Assembly: GCF_002234675.1 (NCBI RefSeq)
Contig: NC_019872.2
Coordinates: 8,696,950-8,760,949, forward strand
Length of the DNA stretch: 64,000 nucleotides
Direction of reading: 5' to 3'
Origin: Oryzias latipes
Lineage: Eukaryota; Chordata; Actinopteri; Beloniformes; Adrianichthyidae
The first letter of the stretch is position 1; each line of letters opens with the position of its first letter. A program made the position numbers and the translations under genes. Shown one piece after another: positions 10,118 through 23,123 of this stretch. The notes beneath the pieces were generated by a model. It saw only the letters and a program-made list of their open reading frames with translations, ran no database searches and was not told the DNA's origin.

Positions 10118-11984
10118 CTCGCTCCAGAATGTCCTTCCCAGCTCCAAGGCTCCAGGTTTTATTCCCACCAAGCCTATCAGGGCGCAACAAAGCCTCATGG
10201 AAGAAGGAGGGAAAATGAGTGAGAGTGGGGTGGGGATGATAAAACAGGATACTGTGTAACTGGCTATAAAAAATACAGACAAGTAAAGTTAGTGAGAAAG
10301 CACAGAGGACCACTTCATTAAACCAGAATGGTTGTTTTACCCTCTAGTAATTGCTGGGCCTTATTTATATAATTCTGTAATCCTAAGAATTCTGGTTCCT
10401 GTGCTTATTTTTATTAGAAATTTAGTACAAACACTCATGATAGCATGATTTGCAGGATAAAATGACGCACATTACTCCAAATAAGTGTAAACAGGTACTT
10501 AGAAACCAATGTGAATTTGACAGTGATTGACACAGATGGAAATATTGCAGCTGTGGTTGATTGGTGCTGGTGGGCTGAAAGCCATTAGGAAAACTCCAAA
10601 CATCAGAGCTCGTGGGAATAAAATAAAAGTTAGTGAACACTTGAAATATCTCAGCTGTATGATTGGATTTGGTCAAATCTGTGAGAGAGATGAGTAATGA
10701 ATAATACACTAAAAAGTGCAGAAACAAAAGAAACAATTAAGGAGACACATAGAGACCTAATGTTTTTATGTAAAAGAATAAACAAAAGTTTATAGCAAGA
10801 GAGTCACTGAACAAAAACTGTCAAACGTGGCATTAAACCTGTGCTGTTGTCATTTGAAGCCATTGGACTGCTGATTCTGCATGACTTTACATGCACACTC
10901 ACGGTACATGTAAAGTCTACCTGAACACTCATAATTTGTTGCAAAGTTGAGCTTTATTGCTTCACTTTTTAACCCTGGTATGCTTTGTAGATCTGCATAG
11001 TTATCCAGTGAACTAATACCAAAGCAATAACAATCAAAGAGTGAAGGTAAATGAACAGTATTTGCTCAGAGCAATCTATAGGCTTTACTTTCAAGCCCAT
11101 AAATACAAATGTGTCATCAAGGCTTAGCATAAACAATGGACCTAAAATTATGACTCCAAATATCTAATCCAAGCCATATGTTCCTCATATACTTTTGAAT
11201 TGACTTCATGCTGCATATTTGACATGAGCACCTCTGATTCGCTCTCTGGGGAATGCAATGACTATCAGGAACGTTTCCCTCTGCTTTAAAGCTTTATGTA
11301 CATTTTCAAAGAAATATAGAATTTTAGCTTTTTTCTGCTTTAAAGTAAAGTCAGCACAAACATGACTGAACTGAAGCCGATGTTCTCCTCTTAACAGTGG
11401 AGGGCGTCACAGGAATATGTATGCTGACAAAAAACCAGAGCTGTTCATGCATTCTGAGGTGAAACTTTCCACCAAACGCAGTTCTTCATGATGATGTGAA
11501 TGTAATTTTACTCAAATGAATACAGACTGTAAGGGAGTAATTCAGCATTCTCAGGAAAGAATATAAGATTTGTTTTTGTTTCTTTTATGTTAAGTTGTCC
11601 TGCTGTTTTTGAGGATCTGTCCAATGTTTGCAGTCATGCAAATGTGGTAAAATGAGGGGTAACCATGTAAGTCCTGCAGGTGATCAGACACTTGCAGAAA
11701 TGTTTTTTTATAAAAAGAATAATAGATTTTGAATAGAAACTTGAACATTGAAATGGTGAGACATAATTGTGAACTTGTGAATGGAAACCAAATCAAGTCA
11801 GGATTTGTTTTACGTGTTGCACCAATGGTTCTCTTCGCTAAGCTGAAATAAATGATATTGATAACTCTTTGTTTAGGTGCTGAAAGTCATTCTACATCCA
11901 AGTTGTGTTAAAGATTTGTTGTTTTTCTGACGTTCGTGTGTGTTTTCCAACTCAGACAGTCATTTTGCCGATTATTCCAGCACC

Positions 11985-12165
11985 ACATGAATGCAGCATT
12001 TCTTTAAGTTTGTGTTTTTTCCTGAGGGACATAAACTCAATGGTGCAATTGGAACTAAAATGAAAAGTCCTGAAATAAAACTCCAAAATGTTCTTTTTCT
12101 AAATTTACATTTATTTTAATCAAAATTAAAGCATGATTTTTGCCCAACAGCAATCATTCCTTTTT
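11985..12165 (+). repeat. Dispersed repeat, partner of 20105-20230
   Basis: The segment contains ATGAATGCAGCATTTCT, then TAAGTTTGTGTTTTT, and later TTTTAATCAAAATTAAAGCA. The same three words occur in the same order at 20105-20230 with small differences. The family is unknown. Confidence 0.55.
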
Positions 12166-13989
12166 CCATTAGGTTTATATTAGGGCTTGATGGCAAATTT
12201 GCTTACAATACTAAAGATTACTATGTTGGATCATCATCACATATAATGAATATATTTACATTTTTAATCATCACCCTGTGAATTAGTTAGTTTTCATTCA
12301 TAATGGTTTCTGCAAGCATAAGTTGCATTATTTTTTCTTTCCCCCCGACATTTTTTTAAATCCTCAAGAAACCATTCCAAAAATATAAAAAGTGTTCCCT
12401 TTTTCTTAGTTTACTGATTTGAAATAAAACCTTTTAACTGTATGTGGTTGTCAAATCACGGCAAGACAACCTCACTGGAAGACTTAGAAATGTTCTTAAA
12501 ACTTTTCTGTAGGAGATCCTTTGTGTTAACGAATGCTTTTAAGGTGTTTTTGTGAATTTAACAGCAGACTATATATTTAAAAGCTGGATTTTTCTTATTT
12601 TTTCTGTACATCACAGATTGAGGTTTTTTAGTTGGAATGTAAAAAAATAAATCGTATCAGTTCATATTCCCTTCATAATTTAAAAAGTACTCTCTTCGTT
12701 TTTGTGGCTAAGCTCATAAAAACGGCAAATCTATCTTTACATTGGTGTTGAATTCTATTGTTCTGTATTTTAATTGTGAACGTGACACAATCTTGGATCA
12801 GATGTGCCAGAGGTAGAAGTCAAATTCTGCTTCTCTCAAACTGGGCACAGAAATGCTGGCTGTTTTGCCAGAAATCCTTTCAACAAAGTTTAAGGTTTGT
12901 TCTGCACATAAACATACAGCAACAGCACAGTGCCGTGTCTAAACAGCGCAGGTCTTATAAAATGTGACAGACATCAACACTTCAAGCACGGCCTCTTTCC
13001 TCCACCTGCTGTCAAGTTCACAAATCCATCCACACAACCTGCCCTCATCCTTGCCAAGTTAAAGAAAGTGTATCGATGTTACAAATACAGCAGCTGACTG
13101 AGCACTGGCTGTTTGGAGTTTACCTAATGTCTACCTAGGGTTTACCTAATGTCTGCTGTCTATATATGGGCGTCAGTAAGAGAGGGGCTGCCTTCCAGAG
13201 TTCTAGCTCACACATCAGACTGATGGAGGCAAAGAACAAGCAAGGAGAGGAGAATGCAGGAAAGGAAACACAGGCAGAAAAGGCTTAACAGACAAAACTG
13301 CGGCAGTCATGAATCATGCATCCATCTGGAAGTCACTCTGGAACTTGAATGTCTTCTTATGAGGAACACAGGAGCTTGTTAACCAAAAAAAAAGGTCTTT
13401 ACTTTCTGTTGGCCGACCATCTGTAATTCAGGAATCAAAACCTTAAAAAGTCCCAATTTTTGCTCATGTTTTAGATTTTTTTTTAAATCTTTATAGTTGC
13501 TATGATTATTTTAGACATTTGGAGTGTTTAGCTGCTGAATCTGACTGGGGACCTGTTCGTGGTGTACCCCGCTGTCGCGTAACAGTAACTGGGTTGGCTC
13601 CAGAAATCCTAAAAGGGATGCAGCAGGTTCTGAAAATGAATTCAGTTTTTAGTGGTTAATAGTATTTGTATCATTTCATGTCAATGCAAAGAAATGACTG
13701 TAATATAAATCTCTTTGATAGAAAACAGCACAAATCGCACATTACTTTTGCAGTGGGCAGTCATTTTCTGTATCAGACATTGTTTGAATTGTTGATACTG
13801 ACAGCATAAAGATATGAAACTACAGGCAGTATTAAAACTTTTCTTTCGGGTTCTGTTTGGTCGGATGACAGCCGCAAAAACTGGCAGTGAGACATAAAAT
13901 ACTTTAAAATAAATTATCTTTCCATACTTGAACAGTGTGAACAGAAGATTGCATTTAACTTTCTCAGACGGCAGACATAGCAGATCCAT

Positions 13990-14382
13990 GAAAATGCGTT
14001 TTTGGTGTTTTTAACATGTTTTGTGGCGTGTTTTCATGATGCAGGACATATATTAAGAAAACTAGGCCCAGAAGTGCATTTTTGAGTATTTCTTTATGTA
14101 GGTTAGTGGGGATTTAGGAGCAAAAAAACAAATGCTGTTTGAAAAAGAGCATAATTGTGACGTAGAAAATACACTGGGTAGACGTCCTGTTCAAGCTCTC
14201 AGCAACGGCCCCGTCCAAAACTCTAGGCGTATTTCTAACGAACTCCTGCTGCTCTGCAGAAACTGTACCCTGGAAAGCGTCACAAGTTTTTTGATTATGG
14301 CCAAAGACGGCATAATTAGAATTTAAAGACCACATGGAACACTTTGAAAAAAGATGATTGGACTGGGACTTTAATGATCTCA
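13990..14382 (-). mobile_element. MITE family A copy 2, reverse orientation
   Basis: Reading the reverse strand, it begins AAGTCCCAGTCCAATCATC and ends near AACACCAAAAACGCATTTTC, matching the two ends of the 62517-63119 copy. Internally, CTGCTCTGCAGAAACTGT at 14246-14270 matches the shared CTCTGCAGAAACCACTTCCT word. It is about 390 bp, so internally deleted relative to the longer copies. Confidence 0.6.
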
Positions 14383-17109
14383 TCTTTGCTTTAGTATTAT
14401 TGTTTAATTTTAGTAATTTGTTTAATTACAGAAATTGAGACATAATTCAAGTGAAAATCAAAAAGAAAACTTTCAAAAAGAGCTTTTTCAGGGAGAACTT
14501 TGTCACACATTTCTAGAAGCCCTCCTCTCTTGACTCTCAATGACCCTCCACGCTGAGGAGGTGAGGATTTGCCTCCCCAGAAGGTTGAACAAACAAAAAA
14601 TCAAGAGCAGCGACTTGCACAAACACTGCAGGGGCTGTGATATACATGGGGACCATCCATCAATGTGCAGTGGGGAGAACTACAAGAAAAACCTGGTAAG
14701 AGAGGGCATGGAACAGATCAGAGAGGTCCCTTGAGCACTTTTGAAGTGTGTTTGTGTGAGTCACCAGCAGTGACAGTTTTGCGCCCGCTGGGGTAATATT
14801 AGGTCCAGAGACTTTTGATTGTGCAGGAATGCTCTGCGTTGAGTCTGTGAACTCAGCAGAAATCAGCAGGTTTTCCTCTGTGATGTTTTAGATAGGATCT
14901 CAGATAACAGGATGTGAAAACAAGACAATCTGATTTCCTGTTAACTTCCCTAACTTTACTAAACAGTGTGTGGGTAAAAGATGCTTTCCATTAAACATCG
15001 GGTGTTTTTAGTGTGGTGTTATTGCTTTTAAAGCAAAAAAAAACAAAGAAACTGCAAAAGGGTTGGAGACAACTAGCTATAAAACTAAAACTAATTTTAT
15101 TTAGTAAAGAAAACATTGGAGGGGATATTTTCTGTTGGCATGCTGAATGGACTAACTAGGTTGATCGGTTTTGGAACATGGAAACATTGCAGATAAAGAT
15201 GTCAGTGAAAGTTCTCATTCATCAAGGTTCTCATTTGTGCTGATGCAAATGTCCGTTAGAAAGGCTGGAAGTTCTGCCTCAGCGAGGACAGAGATCTGAT
15301 TGTCTTCTGGACTTAAAAAATGTTTTTCCCTGTATGAACATTTCAGACTTAACAAGAATCCCTGATGTAAAGTTTTGGGTTTTTCATGCGCGTGTGAACA
15401 AAGCTTAATGTTTACTCGCGTTGCCACATCTAAATAAAAAGGAATAGAATATTATAAAAAGAGGTTTTAAATGTTAAATAAGCCCAGAGATTAAACTAGT
15501 AAACGTTAGTTTTTGTTTTGCCAAAGAAATTGGAGATATTCAACATTGACATTTTCAATCTCAAAAGGAATGAACTCGATTCATGATTAACTGAGGCACA
15601 CACACACACGTATATATATGAGGCAGTCTGTGTGAATGGGCAACGCATAGCTCTCCTCATACTACAAATGATTAATGAACTGCTGCTGAAGTTACATCAA
15701 CATCAGAGAAACAAAACATTGATAAAACCTTCACGGTCTCAGGGTAAGAATTAATATACATCAACACGCAGGAGAAATATTTATCAATGAAATTGGCTTC
15801 CTTGTTCAGTTTCACTCCAGAGGTTTGGAACATCTGTCATGAAATTTAAGACCACCAGGTTTTTAATTCTCTTTAAATCTACCTAAAATAGATTTTCATT
15901 TTACTCTACTCCTTTTATTTGGTTTATTTCAAATTTCACAGCATGACTCTTTTAAGAATAGCAGTTATTTCTGTATTGCGCTTCCAGCTTGTTGTCTGTT
16001 GGTACTATGATGGGATGCATAGTTTTGTTTCTAATGACCTGAAGAGTCAGCATGAGTGTCTGAGTATGTGGACCTGGGCGGAGAGTAGGCTGCACCCTGT
16101 GGTGCAACAATCCCTGTGACTTCCATGCATCAGGACAAAACAACTCTAGATTATAGACAACTGGAGAAACTCCCAGTAGTTTTATTTACAGCAAAGACAG
16201 CCTACGGTCATTTTAGTCCCAGATGCTTGCTTGACTGCACATACGCAATTAGACCAATCTGTCATGACTGTTTCTAGTCCAAATAAAGACAGTCATACAT
16301 AAAGCTACATGGTTTTAATTGTCTGAATGAAATAAACAGATTCTGTTTCGTCACAAAGGGTTAATGGACAAAAGTAAATCAAATGGAAAATAAGATTAAT
16401 AACTTTTTTTGGCACCTTTTTTCTAGGACATTCCTCTCAAAGGCCTTATTGATTGCTTATATTTAACTTGGGAGCAAATGAGCATTACTGGGTCTGAAAA
16501 TCCCACTGACCTTTACAATGACAGCATGTTTGCAAACAGTAATTGCAGTCATTACTGACAGGAGGATATTTTGTTTCGGCAGTGCTGAGTTTTTCGATGG
16601 TTGACACCTGCCAAAATGTGAAAAACCGCAACGACAGAAATATTAACTCCTGATATTATATGTAAATATTTAATATTTTCAGGTTGGAACCACTGCATAA
16701 ATAAAGACAGAGCTGTCATATCAAAATAGGGGACTTTAAGTGGCTAATCCATCTTAATTTTACCAAAGCAATAAGGAAGTTACATCAGGATTTGAGCAAT
16801 CAAAGAAAAAGTTAGTCAACTCGGTGTAGTTGAAATTGAACTCCAACTGAGGAAACAGGTCATAAGCCAACAGTGTAAAACATTAAACACAATGAGCAGC
16901 TATAGTAATTTTAACTGGTCTGGAGCTATCTTAATGGGAATGACATGTTTCATGGCTGCACAATGATTTGTGAGCAAACATAAGCAAAATATTGGATTGT
17001 CTTTAAAGAAACTACTTATAAGACTGTACTGAAGTGACCATGTTTAAGGTATGGTAATAATTAATCACAAGTCTCTTCATGGAGTTGAGGTAGGTGACTG
17101 CAGCATTTC

Positions 17110-17560
17110 ACCAATCTTCCAATCAGAAAGTGTGGCTGGATAGCTAAATTGATTAAGTGCAGGACTGATACATAGGAAATCAGAGTTTAAATCCCAGGAG
17201 GTGTGGTGAGCTGTGTCCAGTATTAGTCCTTGGTCAAGACCCTTCAAGGGGGTAGCCACAAGGGGCCCAAGTCTGGGTCTCCTGTGGCGGACCCCAGCCT
17301 GGATAATATACACAGTTGTGTGTTTGAATAAGTCCATTGACTTTTAGATGTTCAGATCTGAAGCAGCTTCACAAATATGTTAGGTAATGTTTACTTTTAT
17401 GTGTTTAACCTAATGTCAGTAGTTTTTGTGAAAGTTCAAAGGGGTCGAGTGATGGTCTGCCCCTTCAGTCAGGTTTGTTGTTGGACTAGTTGCTTAACCC
17501 ACATTGGCCTATATTGTATGAAACTTGCAAGTTCCTTTGGATTAAAACATCTGCCTATAA
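17110..17560 (+). mobile_element. tRNA-derived SINE (AFC-like), diverged
   Basis: A box-like word TAGCTAAATTG near 17138 and B-box-like AGTTTAAATCC near 17184 lie about 45 nt apart, as in a tRNA-derived Pol III promoter. Downstream, CCAAGTCTGGGTCTCCTGTG and CAGCCTGGATAA match the body of widespread fish tRNA SINEs. A further fish-SINE-like word, TTTGGATTAAAACATCTGCC, at 17536 may be the end of a second, adjacent copy. The borders are approximate. Confidence 0.6.
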
Positions 17561-18287
17561 AATATAGACAGCAGATTGTGCTAATGTGCCTGATGATTCA
17601 AAGTAAAAAAAGTCATGTATGTTCATTTTTTGTTAGGCTAGGCTTATTATCAGTTGAAATAACAGTTGGTAAACTCTGGCATAAGTGTTTGTCATTGAAA
17701 ACCAAGAAAACAGTTTACTCCAGGAATAAACTGAGACATGCAAATAATAAAAGGCTTAAACAATAGTTCATAAAAAAAATAGTTTATATCTGTGCTTTCA
17801 GAGCATGAGCACTTTATTGATGACTTCATATTCCACATATACTTCAACACTGAACACTAACTACACATAAAAGTCTGTGAAATTGAGTATGTTAAAGTAC
17901 ATGTTGCCAATGCATGCCTCAAGCATGACTGTCAGTCTTTGAATCGTGTCCAAAACACAACAGGGGAATTTAATCACTTTGCAGAAGGACAGAGAAAACA
18001 AAAGAGACCAAAAAAGAAAGACGGACACGAAAAAAACGAGACAACTAGACCGAACTGCCACTCAGACATTGGCAGCAGGATTTATGAGCACTGCTTGTGG
18101 TGCAGACCAATGAGGAGTCCCGTCCTCTTGACCATACATAGAATCAGACACATTTGAGAAGGTGTGGTGTCAACGCTGAGTTAGAACATTCTGGCAGCTA
18201 AAGCTTTGACCTAAATGCTTAGACTATGAACAGTGCTGATGTTGGGTTCTTGAAGGCTTGCTCCGATCCCACACACAACTCAGAGGC

Positions 18288-18420
18288 AAATTTCTGAAGA
18301 ACTACTGCAGCTCTGCAGAAACTATGTCCTAGAAAACAGCCCTTGTGGATTGCTCAATGCATTATCAAACATGAAATGTAAACGCTGAAAAATAGTTCTG
18401 CAGTCACAGCCGATGTGGTT
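18288..18420 (-). mobile_element. MITE family A fragment
   Basis: CAGCTCTGCAGAAACTATGT followed by CCTAGAAAACAGCCC matches the internal block seen in the other family A copies (reverse orientation). No terminal sequences are preserved. Confidence 0.45.
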
Positions 18421-19299
18421 CAACGGGCTTCTTTTATGAGCTGACTATTGTTTGAATGGTATTTTAGAGCAGTCAGATCATTGGGGTCTTTGAGTCTTCT
18501 GAGAAAGGGCTCAATTATCTCTGAAGGTCTCAGTAGACTTCAGGCCAACTATATGACTTCACTGTTCTGTGGGAAATGTTCATTTGAACTTCTTCCATTA
18601 CTCTTTGATTCAATTACGTTGTTTCAATGTTAGTGTAGTGATAGAGATCCATGTTGAGGTTGTTGGGATTTCTGTTGACTTTAAAAGGAGCATTACTCTA
18701 AAATATAACGACGAAGGCCAAAACATTTTTACTTAGCATATCTGGGAAGGATAAAACTGACTGTGGTTAAGACTACGGTTTTGGTTTAATTGTTCTTAAA
18801 TAGATGTTGCCTCACTGTGTTAACTGGAACAGCTGTACACATGTGTATGTATGTATACTTGTATTTATTACCTTGTCAGGAACACTGACTTAATCGCTGA
18901 CCCTGCAAAGGCCTACGAGCTTTGTGGGGACTCTGAAGTGTGATTGGAGGTTAGGTTAGGAATCAACAACCAACAAGTGGGGTCAGAATAAGGGACAAGT
19001 GGAAGCATTTTGTCAAAAGCATTTTGGCCTCAAAGGGAGCAGTTCCTTATTACTTCTATGTAAAAAGTAGAAAAAAACATTACACTAAAAATAAACTTAA
19101 ATACAAAGTCAAAAATCTATCAATGTCTATCGGTGTATTCTTTATTTATGAAAACTATTGGGTCAGTCAACTCGTTTGACTTCATTAGAGCTCAAATGTG
19201 TGCATGACGCCGGGGTCACCTGTGCTCCCTGGTGCTGTGTGTGTGTGTTTGTGTGTGTCTGTGTTCTTAAATGTCTAAAGACAAATATTACATTTTGGA

Positions 19300-19370
19300 T
19301 TATTTAGACTGCTGCCCCCGCGACCCGGTCCCGGATAAGCGGAGAAAGATGGATGGATGGATGGATGAAT
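19300..19370 (+). repeat. Fish repeat tail ending in (TGGA)n
   Basis: GCGACCCGGTCCCGGATAAG, then CGGAGAAAGATGGATGGATG. This GC-rich word followed by a GATG/TGGA tail is the usual 3' end of a common fish interspersed repeat. The body upstream is not recognisable. Confidence 0.5.
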
Positions 19371-20104
19371 ATAACCACATTGTCATTTTTCATTTGTTGG
19401 TCCTATCTTAACAGTAAAAGTCTTTACAGGGGGTTTTACTTTCTTCTTTTCTTGCACAGGTACTATCAAAGGATGCTCAAAATTAAATTACAATGAAGAA
19501 AACCCTAACAGTTTGACACTCTTTTGTTTGGAGTATCCACTTACAGCATGCACACTATAGGGTCATGAAAGCAGCGATGAAGTCGGGGTGAGATGATGTC
19601 ACTGCCCAGGGACTTTGTCTGAATCCCTCTCAATTACCAATGTTTAATTTGCAGCACATTGTCTTAAGCAATACCACATTGTTAGCTGTGACTTACTGTA
19701 ATTTGTAAGGTGTTTTCATGGCAACAGTAATGTGCCTACAATGACATGTAACACATCGAGTCCATATTTAAGACAGAAACATGTGATGTGTAGGATTTTC
19801 TAAAATATACATTCATAACAAGTTTCATCACTTTACTTCACATTTTATCCAGCTGAGATAAGCTCAGGAACCGAGGAGAAAGCATTTGCTGATTTTTTTC
19901 ATTCCACATTTGGCCGTGCGGAGACCTCTCCATTGTTTCCAAAAGCATAACTCTATCATCAATGCTATCCACTAGAAGCCTAAAGCTCCTCTCACTCTGA
20001 CATATTTGGTCTGCTGGTTAACTCAGATTGGTTTAATTAGCACAAAGGTAGAATGATCGACCCCTGATCAAAGAATTTACCAAAGATTTATCCATTTATA
20101 TTCT

Positions 20105-20230
20105 AAATGAATGCAGCATTTCTCTAAGTTTGCGTTTTACACGAGGTACATCAAATGGCGCAATACATGTATGAATTTTAATCAAAATTAAAGCATGTTT
20201 TCGTCCAGATTCCATGTTATTTCCTTCTAT
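20105..20230 (+). repeat. Dispersed repeat, partner of 11985-12165
   Basis: Second copy: ATGAATGCAGCATTTCT, TAAGTTTGCGTTTTACACGA, then TTTTAATCAAAATTAAAGCA. It is shorter than the first copy because the middle is reduced. Confidence 0.55.
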
Positions 20231-22388
20231 TATAAGGTGGATTACCAAAACGCTCCACGCATTTGACACGATTCTGTATTTTTTTAAGAATTTAGCAGTC
20301 AATTCTGTTTGCACACAATTCCACTCTTGTTGAGGCAAATATTAAAGATAGTTGTCTCTGCTTTCACTTGGTCTCCTAAATCCTACCTAACAGATTATGG
20401 ATGTTAGTCTGTTAATGGTGTTGTGATAATCATTGTGTACTGGTCCGTTTGAAGGAAATAAGGGAGAAGACAGAATGCTGTATGTTGGGACAAAACTTTA
20501 CAGCTGTTACCATTCTCACCTCTCACACACATTCTTGCTGAGAAGAAGTCCTTACAGGTAAAAGAGAGACAAAGGCCAACTTTCAATTATTTTAAATCGT
20601 TATTCTTTTATTTTCTGCAATTGAAAATAAATTTAATATCTACTTTTTGGTCTTTCATCGATCATATTTATGTTGATTATGAGATTCCTTGTCATTCAAT
20701 TACAGTGTGTAAAAAAATGCAGCATCTTCAGGAAAAATATTGATTTTGGACTGATTCAATGATAACATGCAGGGGTAAAAGGAGAACAATATGCAAAGGC
20801 TTTGATGGCGTGCCTTCCATTATTTCCAATCAAAGTGGGTGCAAAAATGTTGACCTTAGCTTGCGATTTGACCCATATTGGAAGTAAGAATCAATAAAAT
20901 AAATGAGCAAATTCCCATTTTTACATCTAAATCAACGTTCTGAAACTTTAAATTGTACAAACAGGTTCCTAGAAGAAAAATTAGAGGCCAACTCGTTCAG
21001 TCATACCAAAATACTAACTAAACACTCTAATCTTTAGAAAAATGTCGTATCGGGAGGCTAATAACTTAAACTAAAGAATCTAGGCCAACATCATTCCAAC
21101 ATGCCATACTTAAAATATAAAACCTGCTGATTAAGAGGTCAGTGTGTTATCATAGAAAACAGACGTGTGCTCTCACAGGCCATGCTATCAGGCCTGCCTT
21201 ACATCACAGCTTCAGTGTTTTCACATGATTCAGAGCTGATAAGTGACTGTGTCAGCTCACTCACATATACAAACACTAGCTGTGTTTGCGATTTCATATG
21301 TATGTGATTATCTTTGGGTAAATATTGTAATATAGACATTTGATGTGTGGCTAGAAGCTCACCCACAGATTTGATGAGTTAGATCATGCATTGAAGCTGC
21401 CTCTGTGCTTTCTTACCATGTAAAAGCGCAATAAAACCGACGGTATCCCATAACCTTGTGAGTATCCAAGCGTGTGTGTGTGTTTGGTGATAGAAACATG
21501 TGCTTTGGGACTGCACATACTTGTGGGTGTGGGTATGTGTAGTATTAACATTTTGGCCCAAACTGCTCAACGTCAGGTCAGTCTTACGTTATTTATCAGA
21601 CAACTTTGGTGAACAATATGAAAACAGATGGTTTAATGTGAATTGTCTCAGTGTTCTTGAATGAATGAGACTAAAGTTGGCCAGTGCTGTAATTCTGGCA
21701 GACGTCAAATCGAAGCAGCAATGCCTTAAATGGAAAACAGAGACCTGTGCTTTACTACAACATGGCTCTGATTAAGACCAGACTGATCTGCTTGTGGTTG
21801 GTTCTGAGCTGCAGTCATTCCTGCTCATATAGGAGACTATATACAAAGTGATATGATGCATCTTTGCTCATTTTCTCCATTTACGACTGTTATTTTGGCA
21901 CACCAAAGATCACTAGACCACAGCACTGACTGGAGTCACAGTGATTTTATAAAGCTTTGAATTGGTTTTAGAGATGGCAAATGTTCTTCAACTATCCCTT
22001 TAAACATACAAAAATAGATATATTGTAACTTTGTCAAAGAAAAATCTAGGAAAAATACTTAATTTCATCTCGTTAGACTGAAACACACACCATGAGGATA
22101 ATATCCAATGCGGGATGAAATCATGTTTGGTTTTGAGCCAACCTGAAGTAGCTTCTGCATAAAAATATACTGGTTTGTGTTGGACTTTTATTGTGCACAC
22201 AGTTCACCAACAATAAATTGCATTATATCTCCTCAAATAATGCTGGATGGCCATAACAACTATGAAGTTACTACAATTTAATACATAAAAAACGATCTCC
22301 TTCAACAAGACTATCTTTGCAACTATGTTGAACTGTGATTGATAATTTCAACCATAAAATGTCTTCTTTAGATTTTGGGCAGTGTGCT

Positions 22389-22389
22389 T

Positions 22390-22452
<63 letters not shown>

Positions 22453-22475
22453 CTTACTTATATATATATATTTTT
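22389..22475 (+). repeat. (ATTT)n microsatellite with short (TA)n
   Basis: About 16 tandem TTTA units, then TTACTTACTTA and a short TATATATATA run. The ORFs with Ile-Tyr-Leu-Phe runs across it are low-complexity artefacts. Confidence 0.95.
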
Positions 22476-22716
22476 TTTCTTTGCTGTCACCTTGTGGACG
22501 AACAAATTATACCACTGTGACTGGAAATTCAAAACTTATTTTGAAGAGTTTGTTTGAGGGAATTCTAAAGTTGCTTACCATAGAAATGATAAACTAGAAA
22601 ATCTCAAAATAGGTATACATTAACAGCAAATACTAAACACGCAGAAAAAGAGGAGAAAAATATGACTCTATTAAGCGTTGCACGCTAGACTTTTGAGCAT
22701 CGCCGCTTGCCGTACT

Positions 22717-22724
22717 TTACGTCA
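22717..22724 (+). promoter_or_regulatory. Candidate CRE/ATF-like site in mrps17 promoter
   Basis: TTACGTCA lies about 85 bp upstream of the inferred exon 1 donor of mrps17. ATF/CREB-type sites are common in ribosomal and mitochondrial gene promoters. This is a motif match only. Confidence 0.3.
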
Positions 22725-23123
22725 TCAGTAGAAGCCGAACAGATCATGACAGATTCCTTCAACTGAGCGTTCTTGACCTTTTAAACGTATATCATTTAGT
22801 TGGGTCCAGTAAGTGTTTTTTTTAATGATTCATGTGTTCAGTCTCTGTCAGGATTAGGAGAAGCTGCAATTTTGTGTTTAAAATGAATATAAACAAGACG
22901 TTTTCGCTAATGACGTTAGCATGATGATCCAAAGCCAAGGCTAACTCTCGTTTTCTGTTAATTGCGTTTTGTCACACACATATATTGACATACTGGTGTT
23001 TATACAGCTACAAATTACTATTTTGTACAAACTTATAGTGGAGTATCTATCTGTCTTTTTTTTTTAAGAATCCAAATTTTTCCTGTCTACAGAGTCCTTA
23101 AAGTAACGTTCAACAGAATCATC

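Larger units (their letters stand above)
10320..22690. other. Gene-poor interval upstream of elastin
   Basis: I found no exon set with frame and splice-site support here on either strand. It contains dispersed repeats (listed separately), a tRNA-derived SINE, ATTT and GT/TGGA microsatellites, and short unconvincing ORFs. Base composition is AT-rich throughout. Any elastin promoter or enhancer would lie at the left end, but I see no decisive motif. Confidence 0.6.

Noticed and set aside
22335-22597. ORFs with repeated Ile-Tyr-Leu-Phe
   Set aside because: Translation of an ATTT microsatellite.
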